DNA of 64,000 bases from Olleya marilimosa CAM030 (GCF_000518485.1 NZ_JADR01000006.1:124001-188000), one strand, 5' to 3'. Positions 43,601 to 52,525 are shown, counted from the stretch's first letter. Notes: generated by a model from the sequence alone, not told the origin. A program made the numbers and translations.

Positions 43601-43818
43601 CTCTTAAAGAAGCTTGTATTGAGGCTGGAGCAGTACGTACAACCCCTATATTATTAACAGCAGGAACGGTTGTTATTGGTGCATTTGTAATACTGTTTGA
43701 TCCAATTTTTCAAGGATTGGCAATCTCATTAATGGGAGGAACTATTGTGTCTACAGTATTGACATTGTTAGTTGTACCATTAGTATATTATATGATCGAA
43801 AAAAAGAATTATAAATAA
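40624..43818 (+). CDS. RND-family efflux pump, inner membrane
   Basis: A 1064-residue AcrB/MexB-type transporter with 12 membrane helices and two large periplasmic loops. Helix 4 holds the proton-relay acidic pair in V-V-D-D-S-I-I-I-A-E-N, a pattern also seen in pumps for cations and for organic compounds. The substrate cannot be told from sequence. It runs 3' of adaptor and TolC genes and is followed by a DUF2892 protein after 16 bp. Box B control of the operon links it to the sulfur/redox response. Confidence 0.92.
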   Translation: MKEGIAGKIAKVFMQSKLTVLLMIVFMVVGVYSSFLIPREEEPQIDVPMADIFVGYPGASPTEVESRVIKPLEQLISNIKGVEYVYSTSMKEQGMVIVQFYVGEDIERSFVKLYNEINKHMDQMPPGVTFPLVKTRAIDDVPMLGLTLWSENYDDYQLNQMAQELEAEIKKINDVAITHKIGGRDRQLRVVLDKDKLAASGLDLLSVSEMIKANNSQLSAGSFDKNDTEFLVNTGAFLASVTDVENLVVGVQQNQPIYLKQVATIIDGPEVPQNYVSLGYGKGSIKSADYKSEYPAVTISVAKRKGADAMKIADVIIDKVDHLRSTLIPDDVHVEVTRNYGETASHKVSELLWHLIGSIFAVTLVVMLAMGWRGGLVVFLSVPITFALTLLSYYMMDYTLNRITLFALVFVTGIVVDDSIIIAENMHRHFKMKRLPFKQAALYAINEVGNPTILATFTVIASVLPMAFVSGLMGPYMAPMPIGASIAMILSLFVALTITPYLGYIFLREKDKKGAEEKPEKAVEDTFIYKVYNKFERPLLESKGKRWLFLGLTFMGLMATMVLFFTKSVAVKMLPFDNKNEFQVVIDMPEGTTLERTGVVAQEVSQYLSTRPEVVNYQNYVGTSAPITFNGLVRHYDLRGGSNMADIQVNLIDKGERSAQSHDIAKLLRPDIQKIAAKYNANVKLVEVPPGPPVLSTIVAEVYGPDYNEQIRIANSVQKILKNTDDVVDIDWMVEADQTEYQFNINKEKAMLYGVAPQQIAYTMNMALSNRAITNLYDEDAVNQVGLILALDEKEKSTITDISQLKVKSKQGNMVPIADLVTITETTAAKSIYRKNQKRVVYVMADMAGDLESPAYAILGMEEKLKEIPLPKGYELNEMYLGQPDFEDNYTVKWDGEWQITLEVFRDLGIAFLGAIILIYILIVGWFQNFKAPIVMMVAIPLSLIGIILGHWIMGAFFTATSFIGMIALAGIMVRNSVLLIDFINLRTAEGVPLKEACIEAGAVRTTPILLTAGTVVIGAFVILFDPIFQGLAISLMGGTIVSTVLTLLVVPLVYYMIEKKNYK

Positions 43819-43834
43819 TTTAAATAGAATTAAA

Positions 43835-44044
43835 ATGTTAAATACATATTTTAGAATAATTGTTGGTTTTATGGTGCTTTTAAGCGTCGTATTAACTACT
43901 TATGTTAATCCAAATTGGATGTGGTTTACTGTGTTTATTGGTGTAAATTTGATTCAATCTGCTTTTACAAAATGGTGTTTATTAGAGACTATATTAGTAA
44001 AATTAGGTGTAAAAAAAGAAGAGGGAAGTTGTTCTATTAAATAG
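43835..44044 (+). CDS. DUF2892 (YgaP transmembrane-domain-like) protein
   Basis: A 69-residue protein with two membrane helices (about 4-22 and 28-47) and a C-terminal tail ending in S-C-S-I-K. The domain is the membrane part of the E. coli rhodanese YgaP and is often found near rhodanese and sulfide genes. Here it ends the box B efflux operon, which supports a sulfur-related role (inference). Confidence 0.8.
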   Translation: MLNTYFRIIVGFMVLLSVVLTTYVNPNWMWFTVFIGVNLIQSAFTKWCLLETILVKLGVKKEEGSCSIK

Positions 44045-44194
44045 TTCTGAAAAACTGTAACATTTTGGTTTAATATTCGTCTTATATGTGTAAGTCAGTT
44101 AGATGATTTATAAAAAAGAGTAGTAACTAAATCAAGAGAGCTTATTAAATGTTTTGTGATGAATAAGCCTTTTGGTTAATTAAAAATAAGCAAA

Positions 44195-44533
44195 ATGAGA
44201 GAAGATAGACAGTTTTTAGTATTAACCCATTTAAGTCAATTAGTGACGTTAATTATTGGATGTGGTAGTTTAATATTACCGTTAATCCTTTGGTTAACAC
44301 AAAAAGATAAAATATATCAAATGGACGCACAAGGAAAAACCATTGTTAACTTTCAATTAAGTATAGTGGTCTTATATATTGTATGTGTACCGTTAATTTT
44401 ACTTTTTGGTTTAGGTTTATTAGGCTGGTTAGTTTTAGGATTAGTATCAATAATTTACCCAGTAATAAATGCCATTAAGGTTAGTAATGGAGAACAACCG
44501 CATTACCCTTTATCCTTTAATTTTATTAGTTAG
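44195..44533 (+). CDS. DUF4870 membrane protein
   Basis: A 112-residue protein with three membrane helices and the DUF4870 pattern L-T-H-L-S-Q-L near the start and V-N-F-Q-L-S in the middle. Its function is unknown. It is separated from the efflux operon by 150 bp that hold no clear box A or B, and a strong terminator follows. Confidence 0.8.
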   Translation: MREDRQFLVLTHLSQLVTLIIGCGSLILPLILWLTQKDKIYQMDAQGKTIVNFQLSIVVLYIVCVPLILLFGLGLLGWLVLGLVSIIYPVINAIKVSNGEQPHYPLSFNFIS

Positions 44534-44556
44534 TTTATATTAAACAGATAAAGAAG

Positions 44557-44587
44557 AAAAACGCAACCTACTTAGGTTGCGTTTTTT
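44557..44587. terminator. Bidirectional terminator between convergent genes
   Basis: Stem AAAACGCAACC / GGTTGCGTTTT with loop TACTTA, A run before and T run after. Confidence 0.9.
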
Positions 44588-44605
44588 GTTATAAGAGGTA
44601 AAAAG

Positions 44606-44989
44606 TTATTGTTTAGTAAACTCTAGATCTGAAAAACCTTCAATTTTAAGATGACCTTCATCAGTATATTCAACGGTTGTGTTATGCTGAATATCGTCAT
44701 TATCAACTATGGTTAGTATTTCGTTATGTATGGTCCATTCAAAAGGATTAGCACTAGATATTACATTGTCCTCTGCTGTTACAATAGTGACTATTTTTCC
44801 AAAATTTTGATTTTCAAAGTGAATGTGATATTCAAAAGTTGATGTAGCATCTTCGCGAAGCCAATCACCAATAATAGGACTGGTATTGGTATTGGTATTG
44901 TTTGCATTAGAAGCATCATCATCATTATTACAAGCGAATAAAGTGATACTAGATATTAATAAAAACAATAACTTATAACTGTACTTCAT
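44606..44989 (-). CDS. Small lipoprotein, lipocalin-like
   Basis: A 127-residue exported protein with lipid Cys20 (LFAC) and N-N-D-D-D right after, an acidic surface-export-like signal. After a low-complexity N/T linker comes a small beta domain starting I-I-G-D-W, as in lipocalin-like domains of this phylum. The function is unknown. It ends toward the terminator at 44557-44587. Confidence 0.7.
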   Translation of the reverse strand: MKYSYKLLFLLISSITLFACNNDDDASNANNTNTNTSPIIGDWLREDATSTFEYHIHFENQNFGKIVTIVTAEDNVISSANPFEWTIHNEILTIVDNDDIQHNTTVEYTDEGHLKIEGFSDLEFTKQ

Positions 44990-45100
44990 AGTGTAGATTA
45001 ATTATTTAAAACAATAGCTAAGCTTTTTAAAGTTGAGGGTTACTTAGGCAATTGTGTTGTAAAAGTATTAAAATAAAGGGAATATAATATTAATGTAATA

Positions 45101-45134
45101 AAAAAAAAGCAACTCTTTTGAGTTGCTTTTTTTT
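45101..45134 (-). terminator. Intrinsic terminator after dnaN
   Basis: Stem AAAGCAACTC / GAGTTGCTTT with a TTTT loop, flanked by A and T runs on both sides. It lies 18 bp after the dnaN stop. Confidence 0.9.
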
Positions 45135-45151
45135 ATTCTATGTCTTAATTA

Positions 45152-46270
45152 TTAGCTGTTTAACATTACAGGCATGACAAGCATGGTTACTTGCTCTCCA
45201 ACTTCTAAATCATCTATTGGAGTTAATATACCAGCTCTGTTAGGCATACTTAATTCTAATTGCACATCGTTAGACCCTAAGTTGTTTAACATTTCTGTTA
45301 AAAAACGAGAGTTAAATCCAATTTGCATGTCGTCACCTTGATAGTCACAAGTCAAACGCTCTTCAGCTTTATTTGAATAGTCAATATCTTCAGCAGATAT
45401 ATTTAATTCTGCTCCAGCAATTTTTAATCTTATTTGGTGTGTTGTTTTATTAGAAAATATACTAACACGACGCACAGAGTTTAAAAATTGTGTTCTGTCT
45501 ATGGTTAATTTATTTGGATTTTCTTTTGGTATTACTGCTTCGTAATTTGGATATTTACCATCGATTAGACGACAGATTAATATAGTGTTTTCAAATGTAA
45601 ACTTAGCGTTAGAATCATTATATTCAATAGTAATTTCCTCGTCACTTGCTCCTAAAATTCCTTTTAATAAGTTTAAAGGTTTTTTAGGCATAATAAACTC
45701 GGCTACCTGAGAGGCTTTTACATCTTCTCTAGAGTATTTTACTAATTTATGCGCATCTGTAGCAACAAACGTTAAACCTTCAGTAGAAAACTGAAAGAAT
45801 ACACCACTCATAACTGGTCTTAAATCGTCATTTCCTGCAGCAAAAATAGTTTTGTTAATGGCTGTAGCTAGAATATGACCAGGCATTTTTGTGCTACTTG
45901 GATCTTCTAAACTAATCGCCTTAGGAAATTCGTTTCCGTCTGCATAAGCTAAAGCATATTTACCATGGTTTGAGCTAATTTCAACGGTATTGTTTTCTTC
46001 AATAACAAATGTTAATGGCTGTTCTGGAAACGTTTTTAAAGTATCTAAAAGTAAACGTGCAGGAATGGCTACGCTTCCTTCGTTATCACTATCCACATCT
46101 AAAACAGCAGACATAGTTGTTTCTAAATCGCTTGCAGATACAGTTAGTTTAGATTCATTTAATTCAAATAAAAAGTTATCTAAAATAGGTAATGTATTTG
46201 AACTGTTAATAACACCTCCTAAAACTTGTAATTGCTTTAGTAAGTATGTGCTTGATACAATAAATTTCAT
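45152..46270 (-). CDS. dnaN: DNA polymerase III beta subunit (sliding clamp)
   Basis: A 372-residue protein with the three clamp domains in order and the usual length. The start M-K-F-I-V-S-S and the ending M-L-V-M-P-V-M-L are typical of the family. It tethers DNA polymerase to DNA. It has its own promoter (TATATTTG at 46316-46309 on minus) and is not next to dnaA; association with gld genes is common in flavobacteria. Confidence 0.97.
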   Translation of the reverse strand: MKFIVSSTYLLKQLQVLGGVINSSNTLPILDNFLFELNESKLTVSASDLETTMSAVLDVDSDNEGSVAIPARLLLDTLKTFPEQPLTFVIEENNTVEISSNHGKYALAYADGNEFPKAISLEDPSSTKMPGHILATAINKTIFAAGNDDLRPVMSGVFFQFSTEGLTFVATDAHKLVKYSREDVKASQVAEFIMPKKPLNLLKGILGASDEEITIEYNDSNAKFTFENTILICRLIDGKYPNYEAVIPKENPNKLTIDRTQFLNSVRRVSIFSNKTTHQIRLKIAGAELNISAEDIDYSNKAEERLTCDYQGDDMQIGFNSRFLTEMLNNLGSNDVQLELSMPNRAGILTPIDDLEVGEQVTMLVMPVMLNS

Positions 46271-46308
46271 CTATATATGGAAATTAATACTATTAATAAT
46301 TTGTCTTA

Positions 46309-46316
46309 CAAATATA
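46309..46316 (-). promoter_or_regulatory. -7 element for dnaN
   Basis: TATATTTG on the minus strand, about 39 bp upstream of the dnaN start codon. Confidence 0.6.
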
Positions 46317-46355
46317 TTGCTAATGTGTTAAAATAAGAAACAAACTTATTAACAC

Positions 46356-48035
46356 TTACTTGGCATATTTTTTCATACGCAAGTAGTTAAATGTTAAACC
46401 AAAAAGACCTAATAAAACCAATGGTAATAAGAGGTTTAGTAGTTGCCATTTTGTTTTTTCTTCAGTAATTTTTTCTGGATTTAAAAAGGCAACTGCAATT
46501 TCTTTAGATCTAATGTTTATAAGTCCTGTGTCGTCTAATAGATAATTAGCCACATTTATCAAAAATTCTTTATTACCAAAGGTTTGTCCTGTGTATTTGT
46601 CAAAACCTAGTTCTTCCACACCTAATCTTCCTACTTCATTTTTAATAACATCACCATCAGATATTACTACCATTTTAGTTGGTGTACTGCTATTTTTAGG
46701 GTTGTTAATAGTGACAGGTTTTACTCGGTTATTATAAGCAGAGGTAAAGGTGCCTTCTAGTAATACAGCCAAGGTTTGTGGACCTTTATTAAAAGTTTTA
46801 GGATCTAACTGGTCATTAACCATATCTAGGCTAATTTCGCGAGGTGTACCTTCTAATTTAGTTAAAGGCGCAGTTTGGAGTAATATTGTTTTTTGGGTAC
46901 TACTTTTAATAGTATCCATAGGATTGGCAAAATCAAATTTTAAAAAATCTAAATTGTGGACAATTGGATGCTTACTGTTTCCTTTAGCGAGAGGCGAATA
47001 GGTCCAAGGGTAGCTTTGAAATTGGCTATCACTACCTTCTCCAGAAGCTAACGTGATTGGAGCAGAGTACATGGAGCTTATTATAAGTGGATTAATTCGT
47101 ATACCATATTTAAAGAAAAAATCTGTAAGATTTAAATCTAAAGGGATAGCAATATTTTTACCATAATCGTTATATAAACTATCCTTGTCCATTGCGACTT
47201 GCTCTAGCAACCATAAACTTTTACCACCATTCATGGTATATTGGTCTAAAACAAATTTTTCTTTTTCTGTAAACGCTTCTGTTGGCTTAGCCGAAATTAT
47301 TAAATCGTATTCTTGTAGCTTTTTTAATGTACTCTCTGCATAATTAGAGACGCTATCTAATGTAAAGGGAGCAATAAAATAATAATCTCTAATGCTTTTA
47401 ATATAATCGGCTATATATCTATTTTCTAGTTGTCCGTTTCCTTTTAAAACTGCTATTTTACGTCGTTTAGGGTTTACTAATTTACTAATACCATCAGCAA
47501 ACGCGTATTCTAGTTGTTGTACAGAGTTTGTAACTAATTGTTGTTGTGTTGCTCCAAGTGTATTTTTTACTAACGGAATTTTTACCGTTTGGTCATTATA
47601 ACTTGCTAAAGCCCAAGGAAAAATAACAGCTTGACTTGTTTTTCCGTTTTCTTGGACGTTTAATTGCATGGGTGTTAATCCTCTAGCATTTAATTGCTGG
47701 ATATTTTGATCTCTGGTACCTTCGTCTTCAATTGGATTTATAAAGTTAAAGCTAATATTGTTATTGTAGGCAACTAACTCTTCTAACAATTGTTTGGTTT
47801 CTGATTGTAGTTTTCTAAACTCTGAAGGAAAATCATCTCCTTCTAAAAACACATCAACTATTACAGGAGACTCTACTTTATCTAATATGGTTAAAACCGA
47901 AGGATTTAAAGTGTAGCGTTGATCTGTCGTTAAATCAAAACGTTTATAAAAGGTATTAGCTATTACATTAATTACTATTAACCCAATAACTACAAGTACG
48001 ATATTTTTGATAGACTTATTCAAATTTTTTCTCAA
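46356..48035 (-). CDS. gldG: Gliding motility ABC transporter component GldG
   Basis: A 559-residue protein with an N-terminal membrane helix (about 11-30), a large periplasmic part of the ABC_transp_aux type and a C-terminal helix (about 535-552) before a basic tail. It matches GldG, which works with GldF and the ATPase GldA in gliding motility or in type IX secretion support. Here the gene is separated from gldF by a small overlapping gene. Its start overlaps that gene by 20 bp. Confidence 0.9.
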   Translation of the reverse strand: MRKNLNKSIKNIVLVVIGLIVINVIANTFYKRFDLTTDQRYTLNPSVLTILDKVESPVIVDVFLEGDDFPSEFRKLQSETKQLLEELVAYNNNISFNFINPIEDEGTRDQNIQQLNARGLTPMQLNVQENGKTSQAVIFPWALASYNDQTVKIPLVKNTLGATQQQLVTNSVQQLEYAFADGISKLVNPKRRKIAVLKGNGQLENRYIADYIKSIRDYYFIAPFTLDSVSNYAESTLKKLQEYDLIISAKPTEAFTEKEKFVLDQYTMNGGKSLWLLEQVAMDKDSLYNDYGKNIAIPLDLNLTDFFFKYGIRINPLIISSMYSAPITLASGEGSDSQFQSYPWTYSPLAKGNSKHPIVHNLDFLKFDFANPMDTIKSSTQKTILLQTAPLTKLEGTPREISLDMVNDQLDPKTFNKGPQTLAVLLEGTFTSAYNNRVKPVTINNPKNSSTPTKMVVISDGDVIKNEVGRLGVEELGFDKYTGQTFGNKEFLINVANYLLDDTGLINIRSKEIAVAFLNPEKITEEKTKWQLLNLLLPLVLLGLFGLTFNYLRMKKYAK

Positions 48036-48501
48036 GTTGATAGGTTTTTACTGCAACAACAGTATCGTTTTTAAATTGAAGCTCAATACACTCTTGGTCT
48101 TTAGTAAAAGCACCAGGTTTAAAGCCCATATTGTAATTCCATTGATCTTTAGAGTTAGCTTTAATACTATCATCCCAACCATACCATTCTGCAGTGCCAA
48201 AATCTGTTTTAATTTCAGCTTTAGTTTTTCCAATTAGTTGGTTGTTATTGTTTAATTGATCCATCATTTCAAACCTAAGTTCTGGATATTCTGCCCAATT
48301 TTCTGCATTAAAATATTTTTGATGATGGTAGCTAGAAAAAATATTAACTATAGGATAAAATAAATAAAAATAGAGTAGTGGTGTTGCTATTACAGTTAGT
48401 AATAAACTTATCCATTTATTGTCTCCAATAGTTTTTATAAATAGCCAGGCTAAAATAAAAACAACTATAAATGATATAATTAAAATGGGAGTAATTACCA
48501 T
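48016..48501 (-). CDS. Membrane protein of unknown function between gldF and gldG
   Basis: A 161-residue protein with two N-terminal membrane helices (about 3-22 and 32-52) and a C-terminal domain starting L-I-G-K-T-K-A-E-I, similar in outline to SmpA/OmlA-type small domains. It follows gldF after 1 bp and overlaps gldG by 20 bp, so it is translated with both. It is not part of the standard gldFG pair I know, and no gliding role is proven. Confidence 0.65.
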   Translation of the reverse strand: MVITPILIISFIVVFILAWLFIKTIGDNKWISLLLTVIATPLLYFYLFYPIVNIFSSYHHQKYFNAENWAEYPELRFEMMDQLNNNNQLIGKTKAEIKTDFGTAEWYGWDDSIKANSKDQWNYNMGFKPGAFTKDQECIELQFKNDTVVAVKTYQLEKKFE

Positions 48502-48502
48502 A

Positions 48503-49216
48503 TTATTGTTTTTTAATGTTGAATTTGGTTAAGGCAATAAATAAAATAGTAACACTTAAAAAGTAAATAAGGTCTCTGGTGTCTAAAACTCCACGACTCA
48601 TACTTTTATAGTGTGCATTCATACCTAATTGCTCCACAGTGTTACTAGATATTACGTCTGCAATACCCTCAAAACCAATATAAAAAAATAGGCATAAAAA
48701 TACAGCAACTATAAATGCTACAATTTGATTGTCAGATATGGTTGAAGCAAAAACACCAATTGCAGTGTAGGCAGCAACTAAAAAAAGTAAACCAAAATAG
48801 GAGCCTAAAGTACTTCCAAAATCTAAATTACCTAAAGGGTTTCCTAATTGGTAAACGGTATAGACGTATAATAACGTTGGCAGTAAGGCTATAATAATTA
48901 ATAAAAACGCGCCTAGATATTTGCCTAAAACTAATTGTAATGTGGATATTGGTTTAGTTAAAAGTAGCTCTAAAGTGCCTTGTTTTTTTTCGTCACTAAA
49001 GCTACGCATGGTTACTGCTGGAATTAAGAATATTAAGATCCATGGTGCCAATAAAAAAAACGTTGACAGATCAGCAAATCCGTTATCAAGGATATTAAAT
49101 TCGCCTTTAAATACCCATAAAAATAGACCGTTTAATAATAAAAATATAGCAATAACTAAGTAGCCTATTGGCGAAGCAAAAAATGAGTTTATTTCTTTTT
49201 TAAGTATGGCTAGCAT
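48503..49216 (-). CDS. gldF: Gliding motility ABC transporter permease GldF
   Basis: A 237-residue permease with six membrane helices of the ABC-2 type and the start M-L-A-I-L-K-K-E-I-N-S-F-F. The S-D-E-K-K-Q-G-T-L-E motif is typical of such permeases. It forms the membrane part of the GldAFG complex. No gldA is in the window. Confidence 0.93.
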   Translation of the reverse strand: MLAILKKEINSFFASPIGYLVIAIFLLLNGLFLWVFKGEFNILDNGFADLSTFFLLAPWILIFLIPAVTMRSFSDEKKQGTLELLLTKPISTLQLVLGKYLGAFLLIIIALLPTLLYVYTVYQLGNPLGNLDFGSTLGSYFGLLFLVAAYTAIGVFASTISDNQIVAFIVAVFLCLFFYIGFEGIADVISSNTVEQLGMNAHYKSMSRGVLDTRDLIYFLSVTILFIALTKFNIKKQ

Positions 49217-49243
49217 GCTTTATTTATTAATGTTATTTATAAT

Positions 49244-49540
49244 TTATTTCAATGAAGCTAGTTTGTCTACACTCCAAGCTTCTGGTTTAGCATTAAAAAG
49301 GGGTTTAGTTTTTGCCCAAACACCTTTAAATAGGTCTGAGTTGCGATAGTTTTCTAAATCACTTTCGTTATCCCAATAACTGTATGTAAAAAACACATTA
49401 GGATTGGTTTTGTCCTGATATAACTCTAATAGCTGGTTACCCTTAAAGTTTCTAATCTTAAATTTTACGGTTTCAAAATTAGCTAAAAAGGTGGCTATAT
49501 TTTCTTCAGCAAAACTTAATTTAACAATTCTTACAAACAT
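49244..49540 (-). CDS. Antibiotic-biosynthesis-monooxygenase-domain protein
   Basis: A 98-residue ferredoxin-like ABM fold (starts M-F-V-R-I-V-K-L; strand F-F-T-Y-S-Y-W-D). Such proteins are often small quinol or haem-degrading monooxygenases. It lies 27 bp upstream of gldF. The natural substrate is unknown. Confidence 0.8.
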   Translation of the reverse strand: MFVRIVKLSFAEENIATFLANFETVKFKIRNFKGNQLLELYQDKTNPNVFFTYSYWDNESDLENYRNSDLFKGVWAKTKPLFNAKPEAWSVDKLASLK

Positions 49541-49558
49541 GGATTGGATTTTTATGGG

Positions 49559-49572
49559 TTTCCGCGAAAGCG
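49559..49572 (+). repeat. Recurrent element TTTCCGCGAAAGCG, copy 2
   Basis: Exact copy in the 42-bp gap between the ABM gene and the SAM hydrolase-family gene, both transcribed on minus. Confidence 0.7.
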
Positions 49573-49582
49573 ATACTATTAT

Positions 49583-50416
49583 TTATTTAAAAAAATTAAT
49601 GGTTACTGTATCACGCAATCCTAATCCCATTAGGCTGCTTGCGCTACCAACCGTTTGGTTATTACTTTTATAAATGGCAATTTCTAGATAATTAGAACTG
49701 TTAAAGACGACTAATCCACGTCCTTCGTCGTTGCGTTTATCCTCTGGTGTGTCAAAGTTAACGATGTCACTATATTTAGTATATATTTTTTTAAACTTAT
49801 AATTTCTGGCAGAAACTTCGTAAGAACGTCCTTTTTGAAGTGTTTCAAAAAAGTTTTTTTTGATATTTGTAACCACATTACCATAATTGTCAATGTAAAT
49901 TATGCTGCCAATTATTTGTGTTTGTTCTTCATTAACGTATGGCACTAAGTTTTTAATTGGTTTAATTTTATCAATTGCTTTACCTACAACTTCCAATGTA
50001 CCACCACGTGCTATATGACAGGCTACCTTGACAAAAACATCTAAAACAGGAAAACTGGTTTCTATTTTATCGTGTATGTTTATTTCTACTAATTTAGAAT
50101 GTGCAATCTCATTAGCAATCATACTCATAATTCCATTATTGGCACAAATAAAGTAATGATCGTCTAACTCTACCGCAATATGTTTGTTTTCTGGATTAAT
50201 TTCGGAGTCAATACCAATGACATGTATTGTTCCTTTAGGAAAACTACTGTAAGCATTTTGAATAATATAGGCAGCCTCAGCAATATTAAATGGTGATATG
50301 GAATGCGAGATATCAACAATTTTGACTTCTGGTAATTCGCTATAAATAGCTCCTTTTATTGCGCCAGCAAAGTGATCTTTCTCTCCAAAATCTGTGGTAA
50401 GCGTTATAATTGGCAT
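49583..50416 (-). CDS. SAM hydrolase / SAM hydroxide adenosyltransferase family (DUF62)
   Basis: A 277-residue protein with the family start M-P-I-I-T-L-T-T-D-F-G and the metal/SAM-site phrases I-D-S-E-I-N-P and A-N-N-G-I-M-S. The family splits S-adenosylmethionine using hydroxide; true halogenases are rare, and none is implied here. It is divergent from phoH. Confidence 0.9.
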   Translation of the reverse strand: MPIITLTTDFGEKDHFAGAIKGAIYSELPEVKIVDISHSISPFNIAEAAYIIQNAYSSFPKGTIHVIGIDSEINPENKHIAVELDDHYFICANNGIMSMIANEIAHSKLVEINIHDKIETSFPVLDVFVKVACHIARGGTLEVVGKAIDKIKPIKNLVPYVNEEQTQIIGSIIYIDNYGNVVTNIKKNFFETLQKGRSYEVSARNYKFKKIYTKYSDIVNFDTPEDKRNDEGRGLVVFNSSNYLEIAIYKSNNQTVGSASSLMGLGLRDTVTINFFK

Positions 50417-50462
50417 GAATTATTGTTGATATTTTTTTAACCTAGAACACACAAAAAATGTG

Positions 50463-50470
50463 TAAATTTG
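50463..50470 (+). promoter_or_regulatory. -7 element for phoH
   Basis: TAAATTTG at 50463-50470, with the TTG start codon of phoH 54 bp downstream. Confidence 0.6.
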
Positions 50471-50524
50471 TTAGATACACAAAACTAATAAAATTGTACA
50501 GATTAATTTAATAAATCAGCGCTT

Positions 50525-51478
50525 TTGAACGAAATAATTATTGAACTACAGGAGATCTCTCCAAAAGAGTTTTTTGGAACGGGAAATGAAAATATTACAC
50601 TACTAAAAAAATACTTCCCTAAACTCAAGATTGTAGCTAGAGGAAACACCATTAAAGCTTTTGGAGATGAAGAGTTGTTAGATGAGTTTGATCGCAGAAT
50701 GACCATGCTACTAAAGCATTTTTCTAAGTACAATAAATTAGATGAAAATGTTATCGAACGCGTTTTAACTAGCCAAAGTAGCGATGATTATAATACTTCT
50801 GAAAAAAGTGGCGAAGTCCTAGTACATGGTGCAAACGGTAAACCTATTAAAGCTATTACAGCCAACCAACGAAAAATGGTCGAGCTTATGCGAAAAAACG
50901 ATATGGTATTTGCTATTGGTCCAGCAGGAACTGGTAAAACATATACAGGAGTAGCATTAGCAGTTAAAGCTTTAAAAAACAAGGAGGTAAAACGTATTAT
51001 TTTGACTCGTCCAGCAGTAGAAGCAGGTGAAAATTTAGGGTTTTTACCAGGCGATTTAAAAGAAAAATTAGATCCTTACATGCAACCTTTATACGATGCG
51101 TTACGCGATATGATTCCGGCAGAAAAATTAGCACAATATATAGAGAATGGTACCATACAAATTGCACCTTTAGCTTTTATGCGTGGTCGTACATTGGATC
51201 ATGCTTTTGTAATTTTAGATGAAGGTCAAAATACAACACATGCACAAATGAAAATGTTTTTAACCAGAATGGGTAAAAGCGCTAAATTTTTATTAACAGG
51301 TGATCCAGGACAAATAGATTTACCACGTCGTACTATTTCTGGGTTAAAAGAAGCATTACTTATCTTAAAAGGAGTAGAAGGTGTAGGTATGATTTTTCTA
51401 GATGACAAGGATGTAGTTAGACATAAACTAGTCAAAAAAATTATCGAAGCTTATAAAAATATAGAAAATAGAGAGTAA
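50525..51478 (+). CDS. phoH: PhoH-family ATPase (TTG start)
   Basis: A 317-residue cytoplasmic P-loop protein with Walker A G-P-A-G-T-G-K-T at 132-139 and the Walker B phrase V-I-L-D-E-G-Q-N, as in PhoH/PhoL proteins linked to RNA metabolism. The start used is TTG at 50525, because the N-terminus M-N-E-I-I-I-E-L is the usual one for this family in flavobacteria and no upstream in-frame ATG is available. purC follows after 33 bp. Confidence 0.9.
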   Translation: MNEIIIELQEISPKEFFGTGNENITLLKKYFPKLKIVARGNTIKAFGDEELLDEFDRRMTMLLKHFSKYNKLDENVIERVLTSQSSDDYNTSEKSGEVLVHGANGKPIKAITANQRKMVELMRKNDMVFAIGPAGTGKTYTGVALAVKALKNKEVKRIILTRPAVEAGENLGFLPGDLKEKLDPYMQPLYDALRDMIPAEKLAQYIENGTIQIAPLAFMRGRTLDHAFVILDEGQNTTHAQMKMFLTRMGKSAKFLLTGDPGQIDLPRRTISGLKEALLILKGVEGVGMIFLDDKDVVRHKLVKKIIEAYKNIENRE

Positions 51479-51511
51479 ATTTTAATTACAACAACAACAA
51501 CAATACAACTA

Positions 51512-52459
51512 ATGAGTAAGACTATTATAGACACCAATTTTAATTTTCCTAATCAAAAAAGTCTATACAAAGGAAAAGTTAGAGCGGTTTACAATATTAA
51601 TGATGAAGAATTAGTCATGATTGCAACAGACCGTTTAAGCGCGTTTGATGTAGTTATGCCAAAAGGAATCCCATATAAAGGACAAATACTTAATCAAATA
51701 GCAACAAGCATGATGAAAGCTACTGAAGATTTGGTGCCAAATTGGTTAACTGCAACTCCAGATCCTAACGTTGCTGTAGGACATTTATGCGATCCTTTTA
51801 AAGTAGAAATGGTAATACGTGGTTACTTATCTGGTCATGCTGCACGCGAGTATAAAGCTGGAAAACGAATACTTTGTGGTGTTGCTATGCCTGAAGGGAT
51901 GAAAGAAAACGACAAGTTTCCGGAGCCAATTATTACGCCTGCAACTAAAGCCGAAATGGGTGATCATGATGAAGACATCTCTAGAGACGATATTTTGAAA
52001 AAAGGTATTGTTAGTGAAGAAGACTACGTTGTATTGGAAGATTATACGCGTAAATTATTCCAAAGAGGTACTGAAATTGCAGCATCACGAGGATTAATTC
52101 TAGTAGATACTAAATATGAATTTGGTAAAACTAAGGATGGAAAAATTGTCTTAATTGACGAAATCCACACACCAGATTCTTCACGTTATTTTTATGCCGA
52201 AGGCTACCAAGAGCGTCAGGACAATAACGAAGCACAAAAACAATTGTCTAAAGAGTTTGTCAGACAATGGTTAATTGCAAATAATTTTCAAGGTTTAGAG
52301 GGACAAACTGTACCAGTAATGTCTGATGAATATATTGAAACCGTATCAGAACGTTATATTGAATTATACGAGAATATTATGGGAGAGCCCTTTGTAAAAG
52401 CAGAGGTGTCTAACATACAAGATCGTATTGAAGCTAATGTTTTAGCGTATTTAAAATAA
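51512..52459 (+). CDS. purC: Phosphoribosylaminoimidazole-succinocarboxamide synthase
   Basis: A 315-residue cytoplasmic ligase of purine synthesis (CAIR + Asp + ATP to SAICAR). The family signature L-V-D-T-K-Y-E-F-G is present, as is the ATP-site start Y-K-G-K-V-R. Length fits the longer fungal/Bacteroidota type. A terminator follows. Confidence 0.95.
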   Translation: MSKTIIDTNFNFPNQKSLYKGKVRAVYNINDEELVMIATDRLSAFDVVMPKGIPYKGQILNQIATSMMKATEDLVPNWLTATPDPNVAVGHLCDPFKVEMVIRGYLSGHAAREYKAGKRILCGVAMPEGMKENDKFPEPIITPATKAEMGDHDEDISRDDILKKGIVSEEDYVVLEDYTRKLFQRGTEIAASRGLILVDTKYEFGKTKDGKIVLIDEIHTPDSSRYFYAEGYQERQDNNEAQKQLSKEFVRQWLIANNFQGLEGQTVPVMSDEYIETVSERYIELYENIMGEPFVKAEVSNIQDRIEANVLAYLK

Positions 52460-52480
52460 AGTCTAGTTTATATTAGAATA

Positions 52481-52513
52481 AAAAAGAGCTTGCAACTGCA
52501 AGCTTTTTTTTTT
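52481..52513. terminator. Terminator between purC and the DUF4269 gene
   Basis: Stem AGCTTGC / GCAAGCT around AACT, with an A run before and ten T after. Confidence 0.9.
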
Positions 52514-52525
52514 ATAATAGGTTAA

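Noticed and set aside
44056-44071. TGTAAC half-site after the DUF2892 gene
   Set aside because: The second half-site is absent and no -7 element lies at the fixed distance.
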